Part shown: piece by piece, positions 43,101 through 53,928 of the stretch
Position numbering within the stretch: the stretch's first letter is position 1
Layout: the number at the start of each line of letters is the position of its first letter
From: Auriscalpium vulgare
Taxonomy: Eukaryota; Basidiomycota; Agaricomycetes; Russulales; Auriscalpiaceae
DNA length: 64,000 nt
NCBI GenBank assembly: GCA_019915015.1
Contig: JAHBBC010000014.1
Coordinates: forward strand, 434,001 to 498,000
Direction: 5' to 3'
The notes under the pieces: generated by a model
The model's input: the letters and a program-made list of their open reading frames with translations, nothing else
Databases searched by the model: none
What the model was told of the DNA's origin: nothing
Position numbers and translations under genes: made by a program

Positions 43101-43971
43101 GGACTATACGGAGGCTGGTCCCGTCCTTCTTAACCACACAGAACCACCTAGAGCGGTACGACGAGTTTGAGTCCTCGTAGACTCCCGCGGCGATCTTGGT
43201 CTTGATGAGCGCCATGACCTTGTCGTATATCCCTGGCGGAATCGGAATATTTCGCTGAACCCACGGCCGATGCGGAACTACTGGTATTGTGACGGGGGGG
43301 AAGAAGTCTTCTCGAAAGCGCCCCCGCTCCGAGTCGTCCCAGGCAAATGCCTCGTTTTGTGCGCACATAAACGCATGCATGAGCTTCCTTTCTTCCGGCC
43401 ATAGGAAATCTCCGTCGTGGACTCGGTCAAATTGTTCGCGACGTTCCGCGGTGTACCTTCCCGTGGGTACGAAGTCCGGTGGCTTCTCTGGGAGCGGCGG
43501 CATATCCGCCAGGGGGTCCCCTCTGATCTCTCTGAGGATCCGGAAGTGCTCCGGCAGGTCCGTACGAATGGGCTTTACCTTGAGGTGTGCTGGCTTGTAA
43601 CGCTTCTTCGTGGCCGCAAAGACTTCGCGCTGCATCGCGGTCGGCTGTAGCTCACCTCTGTCCGTTTCCTCCTCTCTTTCTCTCCCACTCTCGCCGTCTC
43701 CCCAGTCTGCCGCCGTCCAAATAAACGTCCCTGCTCTTGCTCGTTCCTCCTCTTCCTCTCCTTCTTCCGCTCGCTTCGCGAACACTCCCGCGTATTCCTC
43801 CGGTAGGTCGCACACTGACAAATAAGCTGACTGCACATCTTCGATTGTAGGCGAGGATTCGAGGTACACCAGGGATTCCATTCTAAGAGTATCAGGCTTA
43901 TCGGGCTCGAACCCCACGACCAGCCCTACCTCCTCCTGGTCCTCCAACAAATCCTCTAGTCGCGAAAACCC
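40180..43971 (-). CDS. Gypsy-2 Pol: reverse transcriptase, RNase H, integrase
   Basis: The open frame of more than 1250 codons starts in the -1 frame at the end of gag (RLEDLLEDQEEVGLV) and stops at 40180. RT: RSRWFCVVKKDG, RIVHSLEPLN, GGILDLYVGYD, LVTLPMGWTNS and catalytic VPFIDDV (FIDD in place of YxDD). RNase H: VILAVDTSYIAVGFL, QPKLELYGL, IEVDARYIKG. Integrase: HHCC zinc region (DDVGHKGVYATRMM, CHIC), catalytic DTMHM, TDNGAPFVSALE and NGIVERSH, then a GPY/F-type segment (YDGPFVVIGRRKGGPYVLADL). The acidic C-terminus has no chromodomain that I can see. Expression probably depends on -1 frameshifting from gag at 43965-43971. The product copies the element's RNA and integrates the DNA. It looks fully intact and served as the reference for the damage in Gypsy-1. 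Confidence 0.92.
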   Translation of the reverse strand, partial: GFSRLEDLLEDQEEVGLVVGFEPDKPDTLRMESLVYLESSPTIEDVQSAYLSVCDLPEEYAGVFAKRAEEGEEEEERARAGTFIWTAADWGDGESGREREEETDRGELQPTAMQREVFAATKKRYKPAHLKVKPIRTDLPEHFRILREIRGDPLADMPPLPEKPPDFVPTGRYTAERREQFDRVHDGDFLWPEERKLMHAFMCAQNEAFAWDDSERGRFREDFFPPVTIPVVPHRPWVQRNIPIPPGIYDKVMALIKTKIAAGVYEDSNSSYRSRWFCVVKKDGTSLRIVHSLEPLNAVTIAHSGVPPFPDHLAEQFAGRPCGGILDLYVGYDERRLDEASRDLTTFQTPYGAKRLVTLPMGWTNSVPIFHDDVTFILQPEIPHITVPFIDDVPLKGPDSDYRTEGGGYETIPGNNGIRRFVWEHFNNVNRVVQRMRYCHGTFSGWKSQLCVPEFYVVGHRCTPQGRMADEEKVAKIRNWGPCTDLSDVRAFLGTVGVLRIFIRNFAHRAHALTHLTRKDVPFEWGPEQSRAMEDLKEAVLASPALLPIDYTSEAPVILAVDTSYIAVGFLLSQADPNVPQDRKRRRYSRFGSIALNDREARFSQPKLELYGLFRALRALKVYLIGVRNLTIEVDARYIKGMLENPDLEPSASMNRWIIGILMFHFELVHVPGLFHGPDGLSRRRRQPGDALEQEDDFDDWVDAVYGFAHIVNMVVPKTAQERASRRQDGWTGPGSIPDEHGAGSSQDAIRREEARRSHDEPADVWATTVQMQPAPVQDATYRDVPRSDKAHEADKRLELVRDWLGTLARPADLTDEQFARFARYALQFFKDGDRLFKRHHQGRHQLVLGGDRRIAVLKAAHDDVGHKGVYATRMMLLERFWWPYVDADVAWWVRTCHICETRLVRHSLIPPTVATPANLFAKMYADTMHMPASGGFKYIVQGRCSVTHYPEWRMLRAETADAIAKWIFEDVLCRWGALREVVTDNGAPFVSALESLSHKYGVRHIRISGYNSRANGIVERSHFDVRQALYKAADGNAAKWSSVAYSVFWSDRITIRRRMGCSPYFAVTGTQPLMPLDIIEASYLMPPPESLLSSTDLIARRAMALQKRKAQLRTIHDKVFEARRIAAVKFERDHEATIRDYNFKRGDLVLLRFTRYEKSLDRKMLPRYDGPFVVIGRRKGGPYVLADLHGALFDRPVAEFRVLPYFARTNIALPELPEFLDVPQSRVDELLHEDRQDHDAIHEEEADDPTREDDDQDDEITV

Positions 43972-46900
43972 TCCACCCCCTGCTTCTGGGTTCGCGAGAT
44001 GCGCTTGCGGCCGCGTGGAATAGTGGGGATTGACGCCATGACTCCCGTGTTTGGGTCCGTGATCGTGATTGTCTGCCTCTCGTCTGCAAAGTTTTGCACG
44101 GTACTTCCCGTGAGAACGTCAAAGGGCCTCCCCAGGAGCATGTCGTACGCCGGGTTGCGGATGATATGCACCTGTACGTATAGCGTTATACCCCCAATCT
44201 TCATCGGGACGTTTCTAGCCAGGCCTAGCGACCTATCGCGACTTTTGTTGGCCGATATCATATCCAAGCGAACGTTCGGATCGTAATGCAGCCCGAGGTA
44301 ATGGCATACGTCCTCGGACATGGAAATAATCTGCGACCCGGGATCCACGACTGCCTCGATGTGCGCTTGGTTGTCGACTAGTGGCAAGATCGAACGGAGG
44401 GCCAGCGATTCCTTGGCGACTTCCAACGGCTCAGGGTCTGGTTCCCCTTCTCCTGCTTCTCCTAGATCTCCCATCAGAACCTCCACAATGACTTCTCCTA
44501 CACGCGTCCCCTCGGGCAACTCCGTTGGCTGGTGTCCCAGGGCTTGCAGAAAGGTTTCGGGCATATGGTCCGCGAATCCCCTCACCACCTTCTCGTCCTC
44601 TCCTTCCCCTTCGTCCTGGTCGAAGTCGAACGGAAAGAGCTCTGGTTCGCTTTCCACCATCGCCTGGACTACTGGTACTCTTGCCTCGTTTGGGACCCGC
44701 TTAGGGGTCACCACGTTGCGAACTTGAGCGCGTACTTCCGGGGCAATGGACATGAGCTCCCTCTGTGTCAAGGTGACCTCCGCATTCATGGCCCTCTCAT
44801 AAACCTTACTTGCTATTACGGGGTCGCGGACCGGGGCGACCTTATTGTATGCTGGGTCCGCCTTGCGCTGCCCCGCGCTTCGTTGGTAACTTGCCGGCCC
44901 TACGTACGTCGCGTCGGGCACCTTCGCGAAAGGGTGGATCGGAGGTGTTAACGGCTCCTCACCCGCTGTGGTGTCTTCGTCGGCCTGCCTTGGTTTGTCT
45001 GCGCTATCCCCAGTCTCCCCTGGTCGGTCGACGGCCTCCGGCTCGAAGGAAACCTGCTTCTTGGCTTGCGTAAACGGCTTCCTCTTCGGAATGACCACCT
45101 CTGGAACTCGTCGCGACCTTTCGCGCTCGCCAGGCAGCAGCCCTATTGCCTGGGGAAACTCGCCCGCGTCCAGTGCGGCCTGCCGGCGTTCCTTCTGAGC
45201 TTGCCTTTCCGCTCGGGCCGTCAGGAGCACTGCCATCTCCTGCTGGAGCTCCGTCATTCTGTCTTCGTCGGTCAATTGCGGCGTCAGTTGGATTAGGCCG
45301 GCGACCGTCTGCACTTTGGCCGGCACTGGCTCGTAGTCCATCGTCGTCAGCATCATGGCTTCTGACTGTCCGTGTTGATTCCCGGCGTAGTACGCATCCA
45401 CACGCTGCTTCAGCGGGCCTTCTCCTAGCGGGATAAGCCCTCCACCCTTCAGAACGACCCGGTTGTTGTGGTCCCTAGATACGCGACCCGTCGCGATGTA
45501 GTCCTGGACCACCATACATTCCCTGACGAAGTGCCCCGTTTGGCCGCAGAAAAGGCATCCTGACGGCCCTCCCTGTCCGCCTTGATTTCCTTGCGTGGCG
45601 CGCGGCTGTTGAGTTCCCGAGGTACCCCCATAACCCCTCTGACCTCCGCCGTTCCCCTGGTTGACGAGCATCCGCGCGAACTGTTCGGCAACCGCGGCTT
45701 TGATTGCTTCTTGAAACTGTTCTATTTTGATTACAGGCTCCGTCGTTGCAACCGCCACTGCCGGTCCTGCGCTGACCGCTGGTACGATTGAGGGAGTGCC
45801 CCTCAGCTCGTACTCTCCTGCCTCTAGCACGTCGGCCATGGGGTACGGTGTTTCTTTATCGTGGTCCGGCAATTTGATCTGCAGTCTCGTCGCCACCCTG
45901 TTCATGAGGCTGTCCTGGAAAGCGCGAAGGAACGCGATATCGCGCTCACGGGTCGAGATCCTGCTTTTCTTAACCAGGAAGTCGGTGATCGCGAAGAACT
46001 GCCGATAGAATTCGCTGAGCTCGCCGCCGGACGCAATGCCCAGACGGTACCGACTGCCTACGAGCGCGTCCATGTCCGCGATGGTATACTTGCGGTCCTC
46101 ATCGGCTCCCGGGTACAGTTTAACAATGGCGTCCTGAAAGTCTTGGTAGGTCTTGGTGGGATCCTTAAACTCCGGCCTCGCTTCCCACTCCTCAGCCGTC
46201 GCGACGTCTAGGTAACGCACTGCATGGCCCTTCTTCGCCGTATCATCCGCTAGTTGAGCCCGGGCAAAGAGATGGTTCAGCTCGTCGAAGTAACGCGGTA
46301 ACTCGCGGGCCTTCTGATTGAAAGACGGTGCGTTGCGGTCCCCGCGGGTAGGCATTGCGACTGGCGCGACGTTGGGCTGAGGCGGTATTGCCTGTTGTCC
46401 GCCGCCTCCCCCTCCTCCACCGCCTCCGCCTCCGCCGCCGCCTCCTCCACCCGTTCCTGTTCCTTGTTGCTGTGTACTCATTCCTGACTGTGTTGGCGAC
46501 TTTGGGTTGCTGGGGTTCGAACGGCTTGATGGCGCTTCTTGGGGATTGTTGCTAGCTTCCGCGACGTTTCGCGAAGTCCTATCTTGTAAGGAAACGGCCC
46601 GTCCCCATCCCGGACTGACCCGTTCGTTCCTCGAGCATTCCCCTTCCGGATCATGCCGTGTGTGATGGTCGCTATCGCCACCATCAGAATTCAGAAGCAA
46701 ACCTTCTAGTCCCTCGATCGTGACGCGATCCCCTCCTGTGATCAGGGACCTAGGGTCCTCTCCGGCGCGTCGGATCTCCCTACTGAGGGTCGGTCCATGC
46801 GGATCCTCTTCTTCTGATGGCAGGCTTGATAGCGATGAGACTTCCCCTGTTCGTCTTGTGGTTCCTCGATTTCTGCCTCTATGGCCGCCTGTCGCGACGT

Positions 46901-46978
46901 ATTGCGAGCGTCCGCCCTCGTGGTCCTCTGCGGCTGTGTTCGCGTTGGGAGGTGGGCTATCTTGGGTTTCGGCGCCAT
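43956..46978 (-). CDS. Gypsy-2 Gag-protease, one N-terminal frame break
   Basis: The start ATG is at 46978 (MAPKPKIAHLPTRTQ). Against Gypsy-1, one G is missing from a G run at about 46848, shifting the frame after some 45 codons and giving a stop near 46742. From about 46700 onward the original frame is open to 43956. Features in order: acidic N-terminus, Gly-rich stretch (46390-46450), capsid-like region (APSFNQKARELPRYFDEL), CCHC knuckle CLFCGQTGHFVREC (about 45520-45560), and protease motif VDPGSQIISM (about 44340) near the end. The active-site triplet is DPG rather than D[ST]G. The single break could be a real mutation or a homopolymer error; an internal start could bypass it. Confidence 0.85.
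43965..43971 (-). promoter_or_regulatory. Putative -1 frameshift site GGGTTTT
   Basis: Minus strand G_GGT_TTT in the gag frame, six bases before the gag stop (43956-43958). The pol frame is -1 relative to gag. It is identical in Gypsy-1. A downstream stimulatory structure was not assessed. Confidence 0.65.
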
Positions 46979-47046
46979 GTTGATCAGCGACCGGGTGCCG
47001 TCTACGAGGCTGATTTTAAAGCTCGAACACGATCGTCATCACCATA

Positions 47047-47065
47047 CCCCTCGCGGTGGGCTCCA
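47047..47065 (-). promoter_or_regulatory. Gypsy-2 primer-binding site
   Basis: On the minus strand TGGAGCCCACCGCGAGGGG follows the 5' LTR after three T. It is the same as in Gypsy-1; the tRNA was not identified. Confidence 0.65.
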
Positions 47066-47068
47066 AAA

Positions 47069-47725
47069 TGATACGCTATCACCCGGGACGGACCCTAGCG
47101 GGGCGTGCGGCGAGTGCCTCACAGGACAACAACCACCAACACTGCCTCCTATACGTCGCGATCCAGTCCGGGTGACTAGTCTTGCCGAGGGGGGAAGGTG
47201 TTCGTGTCGCTGTCGCGCTTCGTGCCCTCCCCGCGGTCGTGCGGGGCCACCTCCTACCGCCTAAACACCAAACTAAACACTCACCTGCCTGGGGATGCCC
47301 TCTACGGGATCCTCCTCCGAGTGCTTCGCACCCGTGTGCGAAGCGTCCGCCTATGGGCCGTCGCACCCCCTCTTGCCTGTCCGCCTGCCTACCTGTTCCC
47401 ACATCGGTGGGGTCCTTCCTTCCTAAGTCTGGTAGCGCCTCAGGCTACAGTTTCTGTGAGGTAAAGGGTGTGGGTGGCTTGCGCCGCCCACAGGTTGATT
47501 GGGTTGCTACGTCTCGCGCAGCTCCCTAAGTAGTGGCTCTACCTACGTCGCTAAGCCCTCCCGATCTAGCCCGTTCCGGTGATCCGTTCCGTCGCCAGTC
47601 CCGGTTGCTCCTGGGTCGCCGGACCACGTTCCCATCACCCCCGCTCCCGCGACCCTGCGCCTCGCATGCTGCTTCCCCGTCTCGCGACGTCTCGCTACAC
47701 GCTTGCCCGCGGCCTGAACCTATCA
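47069..47725 (-). repeat. Gypsy-2 5' LTR
   Basis: 657 bp, identical by eye to the 3' LTR. Its outer end is 175 bp from the start codon of the TET/JBP gene. Confidence 0.95.
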
Positions 47726-47900
47726 ACGCGTGTGGGTGGGTGTTTGACGCGTCCGCGCAGTTGTTGGATTCGTCGCAATGTCACGCACGGTACGCGCTAC
47801 GTTCCCAGCCGACGAGCCACGCGCGGTTTATGGCTAACTCGCACGACAGACGCGTTCTAAGCGCGTATTCTCTCCATATGAATTCGATCCGTCCGCCTTA

Positions 47901-49440
47901 ATGCCCGTTGCTGTTGTTGCCGTCGACGACAGCTGTGATGTCGAGGCCCTCATCAGTGATGCGTTTGAACGTGCGGAGGCCACCAACAACGACGATGCTA
48001 TCGACTATGGTGATAGCCAATTGCCCACCAGTGTCTCAAGCAGCGAAGAGTTGCGTCCGCTGAAGCCACCAGCCTCGGAGCCTCTGGATCCCATCGCAGC
48101 GCTCGAGGCCGAGGCGCTTTCGGCTAGTCGCCGCCACAACATCGTGCGCCGCAACAAACTACAACAGCAGGCTCGAATTTCCAACCGCATGGTTGTGTAC
48201 AAGGTCCGCACCAAGCTCGTGGCGAAGTATTCAAAGCCGAAGAAGATTACTGTGCGCTTGATCGCAGAGAAGCTCCCGCATACTCGAGGAGGTTGGGTCG
48301 GCCTCAGGGATCATGGCATACCTACCGGTGCAAGGGTGACGCTGGCGAGGCTCAGCAAGCAAAGATTTCGCTATATGGCGTGGAATGGAAGGTGCGTGGC
48401 CAGCTCGTATTCATACCGCGGGTCTGATCTTTGCCATAGAAAGCACCATGCCATTGTTGACCACGAGGGAAGAATTATCGGCAGCCTTGCGGGCCGGCCT
48501 GTAGGCGATGACACGTGGGACGATGACTGTGTCGGCGCCTACGATGAGCTGGCGAACGCCCGGGGTGAGCTGAAGCTGTCACTCGACCAGCAATACCATC
48601 GCCGCGGCGACTACCCGTGTCTTTCCACGGGCATATCGTATGGCGGAGGGCAGACGGTAAGCCGGCTTTAATTCGTTGGCATGGTAGCCTTACTGACATT
48701 CGGCGCAGGAGCCGGCTGAGCTCATCTTGCATAAAAGCAACGTACCAATCATGAAGAAGCTATGCCGTGGGCGAGGTGTACGCCGTATCTCAGGCTTCAT
48801 GAATGGTGCGTTTCTCTCATCTACGTCCATCTTCCAGCTTGCTGACTATCTCGGGGCAGGTTCTTTCGCCCTCGGATCCCCCAAAATGTACAAGTACTAT
48901 GAGGGTGGCATGCGTTCCATATTGGACCATCACCCTGACCTGCAACTCCCGATGGACAACTCGATACGTGCCGCAACCACGTTCAACTTCGGTCCGAAAG
49001 TTGTCACGAAGATCCACCTTGACTCCGCCAACCTGCCAAGCGGTTGGTGCTCAATCGCGTCACTGGGTGAGTACAACCCAAAGACAGGTGGCCACATCAT
49101 CCTTTACCACGCCAAACTCGTGATCGAATTCCCCCCGCACTCTGTTATCCACATTCTGTCCGCCGCCTTCCCCCATGGCAACGTCGAGATCGGGGAACAC
49201 GAGACTCGAGCGTCGATCACGCAATACACGGCTGGCTCATTGTTTCGTCGGGTCGCGTACGGCCACCGCACTGAGGAAGAATTTGAGCAACAGGACCCGG
49301 TGGGCAAGGCCGAGATGGACGCATCCAAACGCCAGCGGTGGAAGGACTTCATGAGTTTATTTTCGAAGTACGACGAGCTCGCGGCGGATATCGAGTCCGC
49401 GTTTGACGTGCCGCCTCTTGTAACTGAGCAGGTCGATTAG
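47901..49440 (+). CDS. TET/JBP-family 2-oxoglutarate/Fe(II) dioxygenase
   Basis: The start is the ATG at 47901. Introns are 48657-48708 (GTAAGC..CGCAG) and probably 48806-48859 (GTGCGT, GCTGAC branch site, GGGCAG); the second is 54 nt, so the frame stays open even if it is retained. The spliced protein is about 477 residues. The N-terminal half is acidic, then basic (HNIVRRNKLQQQARISNR), with a domain ending AIVDHEGRIIGSLAGRP. The C-terminal catalytic core shows the metal-binding HxD in VVTKIHLDSANLPSGWCSI, then GGHIILYHAKLVIEFPP, the distal His in AFPHGNVEI, the 2OG-binding Arg in HETRASITQYT, and SLFRRVAYGHR. This pattern matches basidiomycete TET/JBP enzymes, which oxidise 5-methylcytosine in DNA (family knowledge). 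The association with a KDZ transposase next door is the known genomic context. All key residues are present. Gypsy-2 now occupies its upstream region. Confidence 0.85.
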
Positions 49441-49564
49441 CAATGTAAATTACTCTGAGTTTATTTGCTTGTTGTGATGTCATTGTCTGAGATCTCGAGA
49501 TCCGAACGCGACTTGTGGATCGTCGACACGCGGTCACGAGCCTGGCGCTTGTCAGCCTTCCACC

Positions 49565-52500
49565 ATGCCACCAAGGCCGAAGCCAAAGAAACCCACCAAG
49601 CCTTACGGGTTCTTTGAGTCCTCCGGCGGTGGCACACGCTCTACACTACTCCAGGCCTCTGCCGACGGCCGACGTCTTCAAGTTGCCAGGTCTTCTATCA
49701 CCGTCCTCCCCTCGCGCGTTTTCACTCAGACCGTCGCTTCCGCCACATCCTCGCATTCCGCCGATTCACAGGAAAATCAAGTCGCGATCTTCGATGGCGA
49801 GTTTGATGGAAGTAGCTCGGGGCCCGCATACGAGGATGGTATTCTCGGTGTCGATGAAAGCGGCCAGGTCGTGCAAGTGACAGAGGCAGACATCGCCCTC
49901 GGACGGGCGAAGAGGTATCAAAACTCGGTGAGTTCCTCTTGCAGAAAATAAGGTATACATCACTGATAGTATTGCAGGACTTTCCCCTGCTTTCCTGGAT
50001 CCCGCTCCGAGACGAGTATCTCGATGACGTCCTTCGTTTGGAGGGAAGGGGTCCATACGCGTCGGTGAATACCTGTCCTGCGTGCGACACGGTCGCTGAA
50101 CCCACCATCCGCTGCGAAGATTGTTTTGGTGGCGAGTTGGTTTGCGATCGTTGTGCTGTCAAGCGCCATGCTCGCAATCCTTTGCATCGTGTTGAGGTGC
50201 GTAGTACCTTCATTGCGCAAGAGCTATACTGACTGATTGCATACAGAGGTGGAACGGCTCTGTGTTCGAACGAACCTCCTTGGCCTCACTCGGCTTGCGT
50301 ATCCAGCTCAATCACCCGCCCGGCACTGTCTGCGGGCACCGAGAAGCCGCTCGATCGGACTTCGTCGTAATCCATACCAATGGGATACACACGGTGAACG
50401 TCGACTTCTGCGGTTGCGGACGGGGAGCAGGCCTTCAACGTCGACAGCAGCTACTTCGTTCCTCGTGGTGGCCAGCCACAACGATCGAGCCGAATACCGC
50501 AGCGACATTTGCAGTCCTCAAGAAGTACCACCTGTTGTCCCTCACTGGGAAACTGACAGGCTACGATGCCTGGAGGAGCCTCGAGCTGGAGACCGACAAT
50601 TCGGGGTGCTGCAGCCTGCCCGTAAGCTTACCTCCTCATGCATTCTCAATGGCTGGCGGCTTACCTTCCACCTAGGATCGCCTCCCATCGTGGATGGTGA
50701 TGATGCGAGAATGGCGACATATCACCATGATGAAGCGCGCCGGGCGGGGGCATGACCCAACGGGAGTTGGAGGGACCGAGGATGGAGAGCTCGCGGTGCA
50801 GTGCCCAGCGTGCCCGCTGCCGGGCATCAATCTTCCAGAGGGCTGGGAGACTGCGCCTGCCAATCGCTCGTGCGTCTCATCCTCTATAATGTTTCTGAGG
50901 CAACTGACACGGTTACACAGCTGGCTTTATCGCCTCATTATTTCGATGGACGCCAACTTTCGAATGAAGAATCGCATGCGCTCATCGAAGACCAAGGACC
51001 CGGGCCTACACACGGGCAAGGCGTATTTTGTGGCCGATGACAAGTATGACGAGTATGTAGAAGCCAATATCGATCAAGAGGAGGTACGTTCAGATGTTTT
51101 CATTGCTATATACTCGAGCTGATGACACTGCAGATGAGTGGTTGCTCAAGATTCGCAGCCCTTACTGCTGCTAACATGAAGCTCACGAAGGGCCTTCGTG
51201 TGACGGGTGTAGGGGGCATTTTCGATGCGCGCCATGAGTTCTGGCTGCCCAATGGCCTGGGCGATCTTCAGAGGGGAGAACGGTGCGTGTCGCAGTCTGT
51301 GTGTCCCCAGCGTGTTCTGATTCCCACTATCTGCAGGTATTGTAACATGGACTACATGTTTTTCAGCGCAATCAACCGGCTGAAAACGACGTCGCTCCTC
51401 GTCTCCTACGATATCGCGTGCCAGTGGCACAAGAACTTGGCCAAACGTGCTGAGGCAAACCCCACGTGGCGCCTGCCAACCTCCATCGACTTCGCGGTTC
51501 CTAAGTTCCATCTTGCCGCACATCGTGAAGAGTGCCAAGAGACGTACGATTTGGCGAAGACACGAGGTGCAGGTCAGACCGACGGAGAAGGGCCGGAGCG
51601 TGGCTGGTCCAACGTCAACGGTGCTGCTGCGAGCACGAAGGAGATGGGGCCTGGCGGCCGCCATGACACAGTGGACGACCACTGTGGACACGCTAACTGG
51701 AGGAAAATCGTGGGCCTTGGTAAGTGTCCTCACTGTCTAACATCAAACATGAGCTGATTTGATTACAGGGGCGTCTCTGCTCCGCCGTCTGAAGTCTGCG
51801 CTCGCCCAAGCGGCGGAGCAGGGGGATATATACACCCAATTCACCAAGTCCCTAGAGCTGGACCACCCGGAGACGCTGTTGGATTGGAGGGGGCAGATAC
51901 TTGAGTGGGAAAGGCATGGGGATGGCGCAAACCCATACAGCAGACCCGTGTCAGGTAAGTGATTCTCTGTGTACATCGTCGTGTTCCGTACTCAAGACGT
52001 ATGGTCGCATCTAGACATAACGGTGGCGGACGTGCGACTAGAGCTCGCCCAAGACGATCACGACGCTGTCCAGGCCGCAAATCTCATTGCACAGCCCGCT
52101 GCCAGCGCATTCATCCTCTCTGGGTTTCGTCTTGAGGTTATGCAGTGAGTGCAACAATTACAATACCTGTTTGTGCTTATTCGAATTCGTCTATTAGGTT
52201 AAAGCTTCGACTTGACAAGACTGCCGATCTCGAGGGCACATCAAACCAGGCCGCACAGCTCCAGGAGATGCGAACATCGATCCTCCGCCTCCTCCATCGA
52301 TTCCGGGCTGATCAAGAGCTGCACATGCCGCATGTTTCCAGCATCATCGGCGTCGACGAATCAACGCAGTCCCACAATACGGTCCGACCGGAACACATCA
52401 AGCTGTATTTTCCCTCCGATCTCACGGCTAGAGAACGGACTACAGGGTGCGATCCCGCATTGGTCAACACAGAAGCCAAGCTTCGATACGCGGGCGCATG

Positions 52501-53307
52501 TCAGGCTCTCGACGATGTGCGACATCAACTCCGCTTCCGCACATATGTCAAGAGGTTCAAAGTGAACAATGTCGTTGGCCAACGGAAGAATACTCGAGCT
52601 CAGTCCTTCCAGTCCCGCATCGACGATGCCGTGAAGCGTGCAGCGGCCACGTATCGGCTGCACCGCGCAGCATACCTTCGCTTGGTTGGCCCTGGTACCT
52701 GGGAGAGGCGCCTTCAAGAGCTCCTTGACGAGCACCTTGTCGGCCTAGGGGAGCGGCTGCTAGATCAGATAGATCTGGCGGACATCGAGCGGGTGAAAGA
52801 GTACCTGCGAAGCCGCCGCGGCCCGTCCGCTTCGGGCGAAACCCGGTACACTCTGCCATGGATCTGGTACACAGCAGGCAACGGGAGTGAGGATGACGAC
52901 GTAGAGGTCGGCGACGGTTCGTGGCTGCCTTTGAGTCATTCGTTCTCGAGCTAACATGTGTTGCAGATCTAAAGGTTGAATGGTTCAAGTCACGGGCGCG
53001 CTCAACTCGGTGGACGGAGGAAATCCGCCATCTTCTCGAGGAGATGCGGCGCGTGCCCGTGACCTTCACGTACTGGGCTGGTGAGTGGGAGCGTAGGGCG
53101 TCCGGACGCCCTCAAGTGTCTGCAGACCTGGCCGAAGGACTTGCCGTGTATGCAAAGAAGAATGCAGATATGTATGAACATCTTCGTGACCTCTTTTCGG
53201 ACCAGTGGGAGGGTGCTCAGGCCGCCGCACTGGATTTTTTGTCCCATCGTGACGACGATGGCATGGATATGAACGCGGAACCCGCCGAGCCAATGGCTGT
53301 AAATTAG
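49565..53307 (+). CDS. KDZ transposase with CxC2-type cysteine cluster
   Basis: The start is the ATG at 49565 (MPPRPKPKKPTKPYGFFES), typical of the family. Some ten exons with introns of about 50 nt keep the frame open (donors at about 49928, 50196, 50628, 50870, 51083, 51283, 51722, 51955, 52146 and 52916). The cysteine cluster is CPACDTV, CEDCFGGELVCDRC, HPPGTVCGH and VDFCGC (50070-50410). Next come the helical block TFAVLKKYHLLSLTGKL and the conserved KRAGRGHDPTG and CPACPLPGINLPEGWE. Catalytic acidic residues are D in SMDANFRMK (about 50949), D in SYDIACQWHKN (about 51411) and E in GPERGWSNVNG (about 51596). The C-terminal region is helical, ending in an acidic tail and stop at 53305-53307. 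It should cut and join the 74-nt inverted repeats of the surrounding element. It appears intact. Confidence 0.9.
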
Positions 53308-53928
53308 GTTTTTGGTATGTTTTGATAATATAAATGCAAGTATATCACACTCAAGTGTTTGGATTCTCATTATAGGCTTAGCTGACTTTGCTGTGGCCCC
53401 ACCAAACCCTACAATACCCCCATGAATATGAATTTATTTCGCATTTTCGCTGTTTTTGGTGTTTCCGAGCCCTGTATAAGCAGCATTGCACTGATCACGT
53501 GCCCCAGTGCACGACCTCACGCCCAGGTAATATTTAAGATCATTGATCCTATTTTATGGAACCTGCACAGGCCCATTTATAATGATTTTCCTGCTATTTT
53601 AACGATTTCTCAATCGTGGGAGCCGCGCACGAGCGGTCACGTGAATGCGTTCACCCCCGTCCGCCCCGCCCCCATCCCCCCATACTGTGGTATTAATTTC
53701 CCGATTTTATTGATTTTATCGGCAGCTGCAGGGGCTCATTTATATTAATTTTCGAGCTATTTTGGTGCTTTCCTACCCGTGGGAGCCGCACACGGGAGGT
53801 CACGTGGTCGCGTGTACCCCCGGCCGCCCTGCCCCCATCCCCCCATGCTGCGGTATTAATTCCCCGATTTTATCGATTCTTTCGGATGCTGCACGGGCCA
53901 GTTTCGGTACCCATTTTAATGGGTATTG
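53308..53928 (+). repeat. KDZ right subterminal region with about 165-bp repeats
   Basis: No gene. Imperfect repeat units contain TGGGAGCCGC, GGTCACGTG, CCCCCATCCCCCCAT, ATTTTATTGATTTTATC/ATCGATTC and GCTGCA-GGGC blocks. Clear starts are near 53614 and 53779, with a weaker unit before. The left end has its own CCGATAAA motifs, so these may be transposase-binding arrays. Confidence 0.65.

Larger units (their letters stand above)
34170..47725 (-). mobile_element. Gypsy-2: full-length Ty3/gypsy element with antisense gene module
   Basis: The 657-bp LTRs (34170-34826 and 47069-47725) look identical by direct reading. They are flanked by a 4-bp duplication ACGC (34166-34169 and 47726-47729). Gag-protease and Pol read on the minus strand, with Pol order RT, RNase H, integrase. 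Between pol and the left (3') LTR lies about 5.3 kb with three spliced genes on the plus strand. Polypurine tracts stand both next to the 3' LTR and just after pol. Identical LTRs indicate a recent insertion. Apart from one gag frame break, it may be competent. Confidence 0.95.

Noticed and set aside
40299..47264. Numerous plus-strand frames opposite Gypsy-2 gag-pol
   Set aside because: They mirror the conserved gag-pol frames and have no splice sites or motifs, unlike the true antisense genes A-C.
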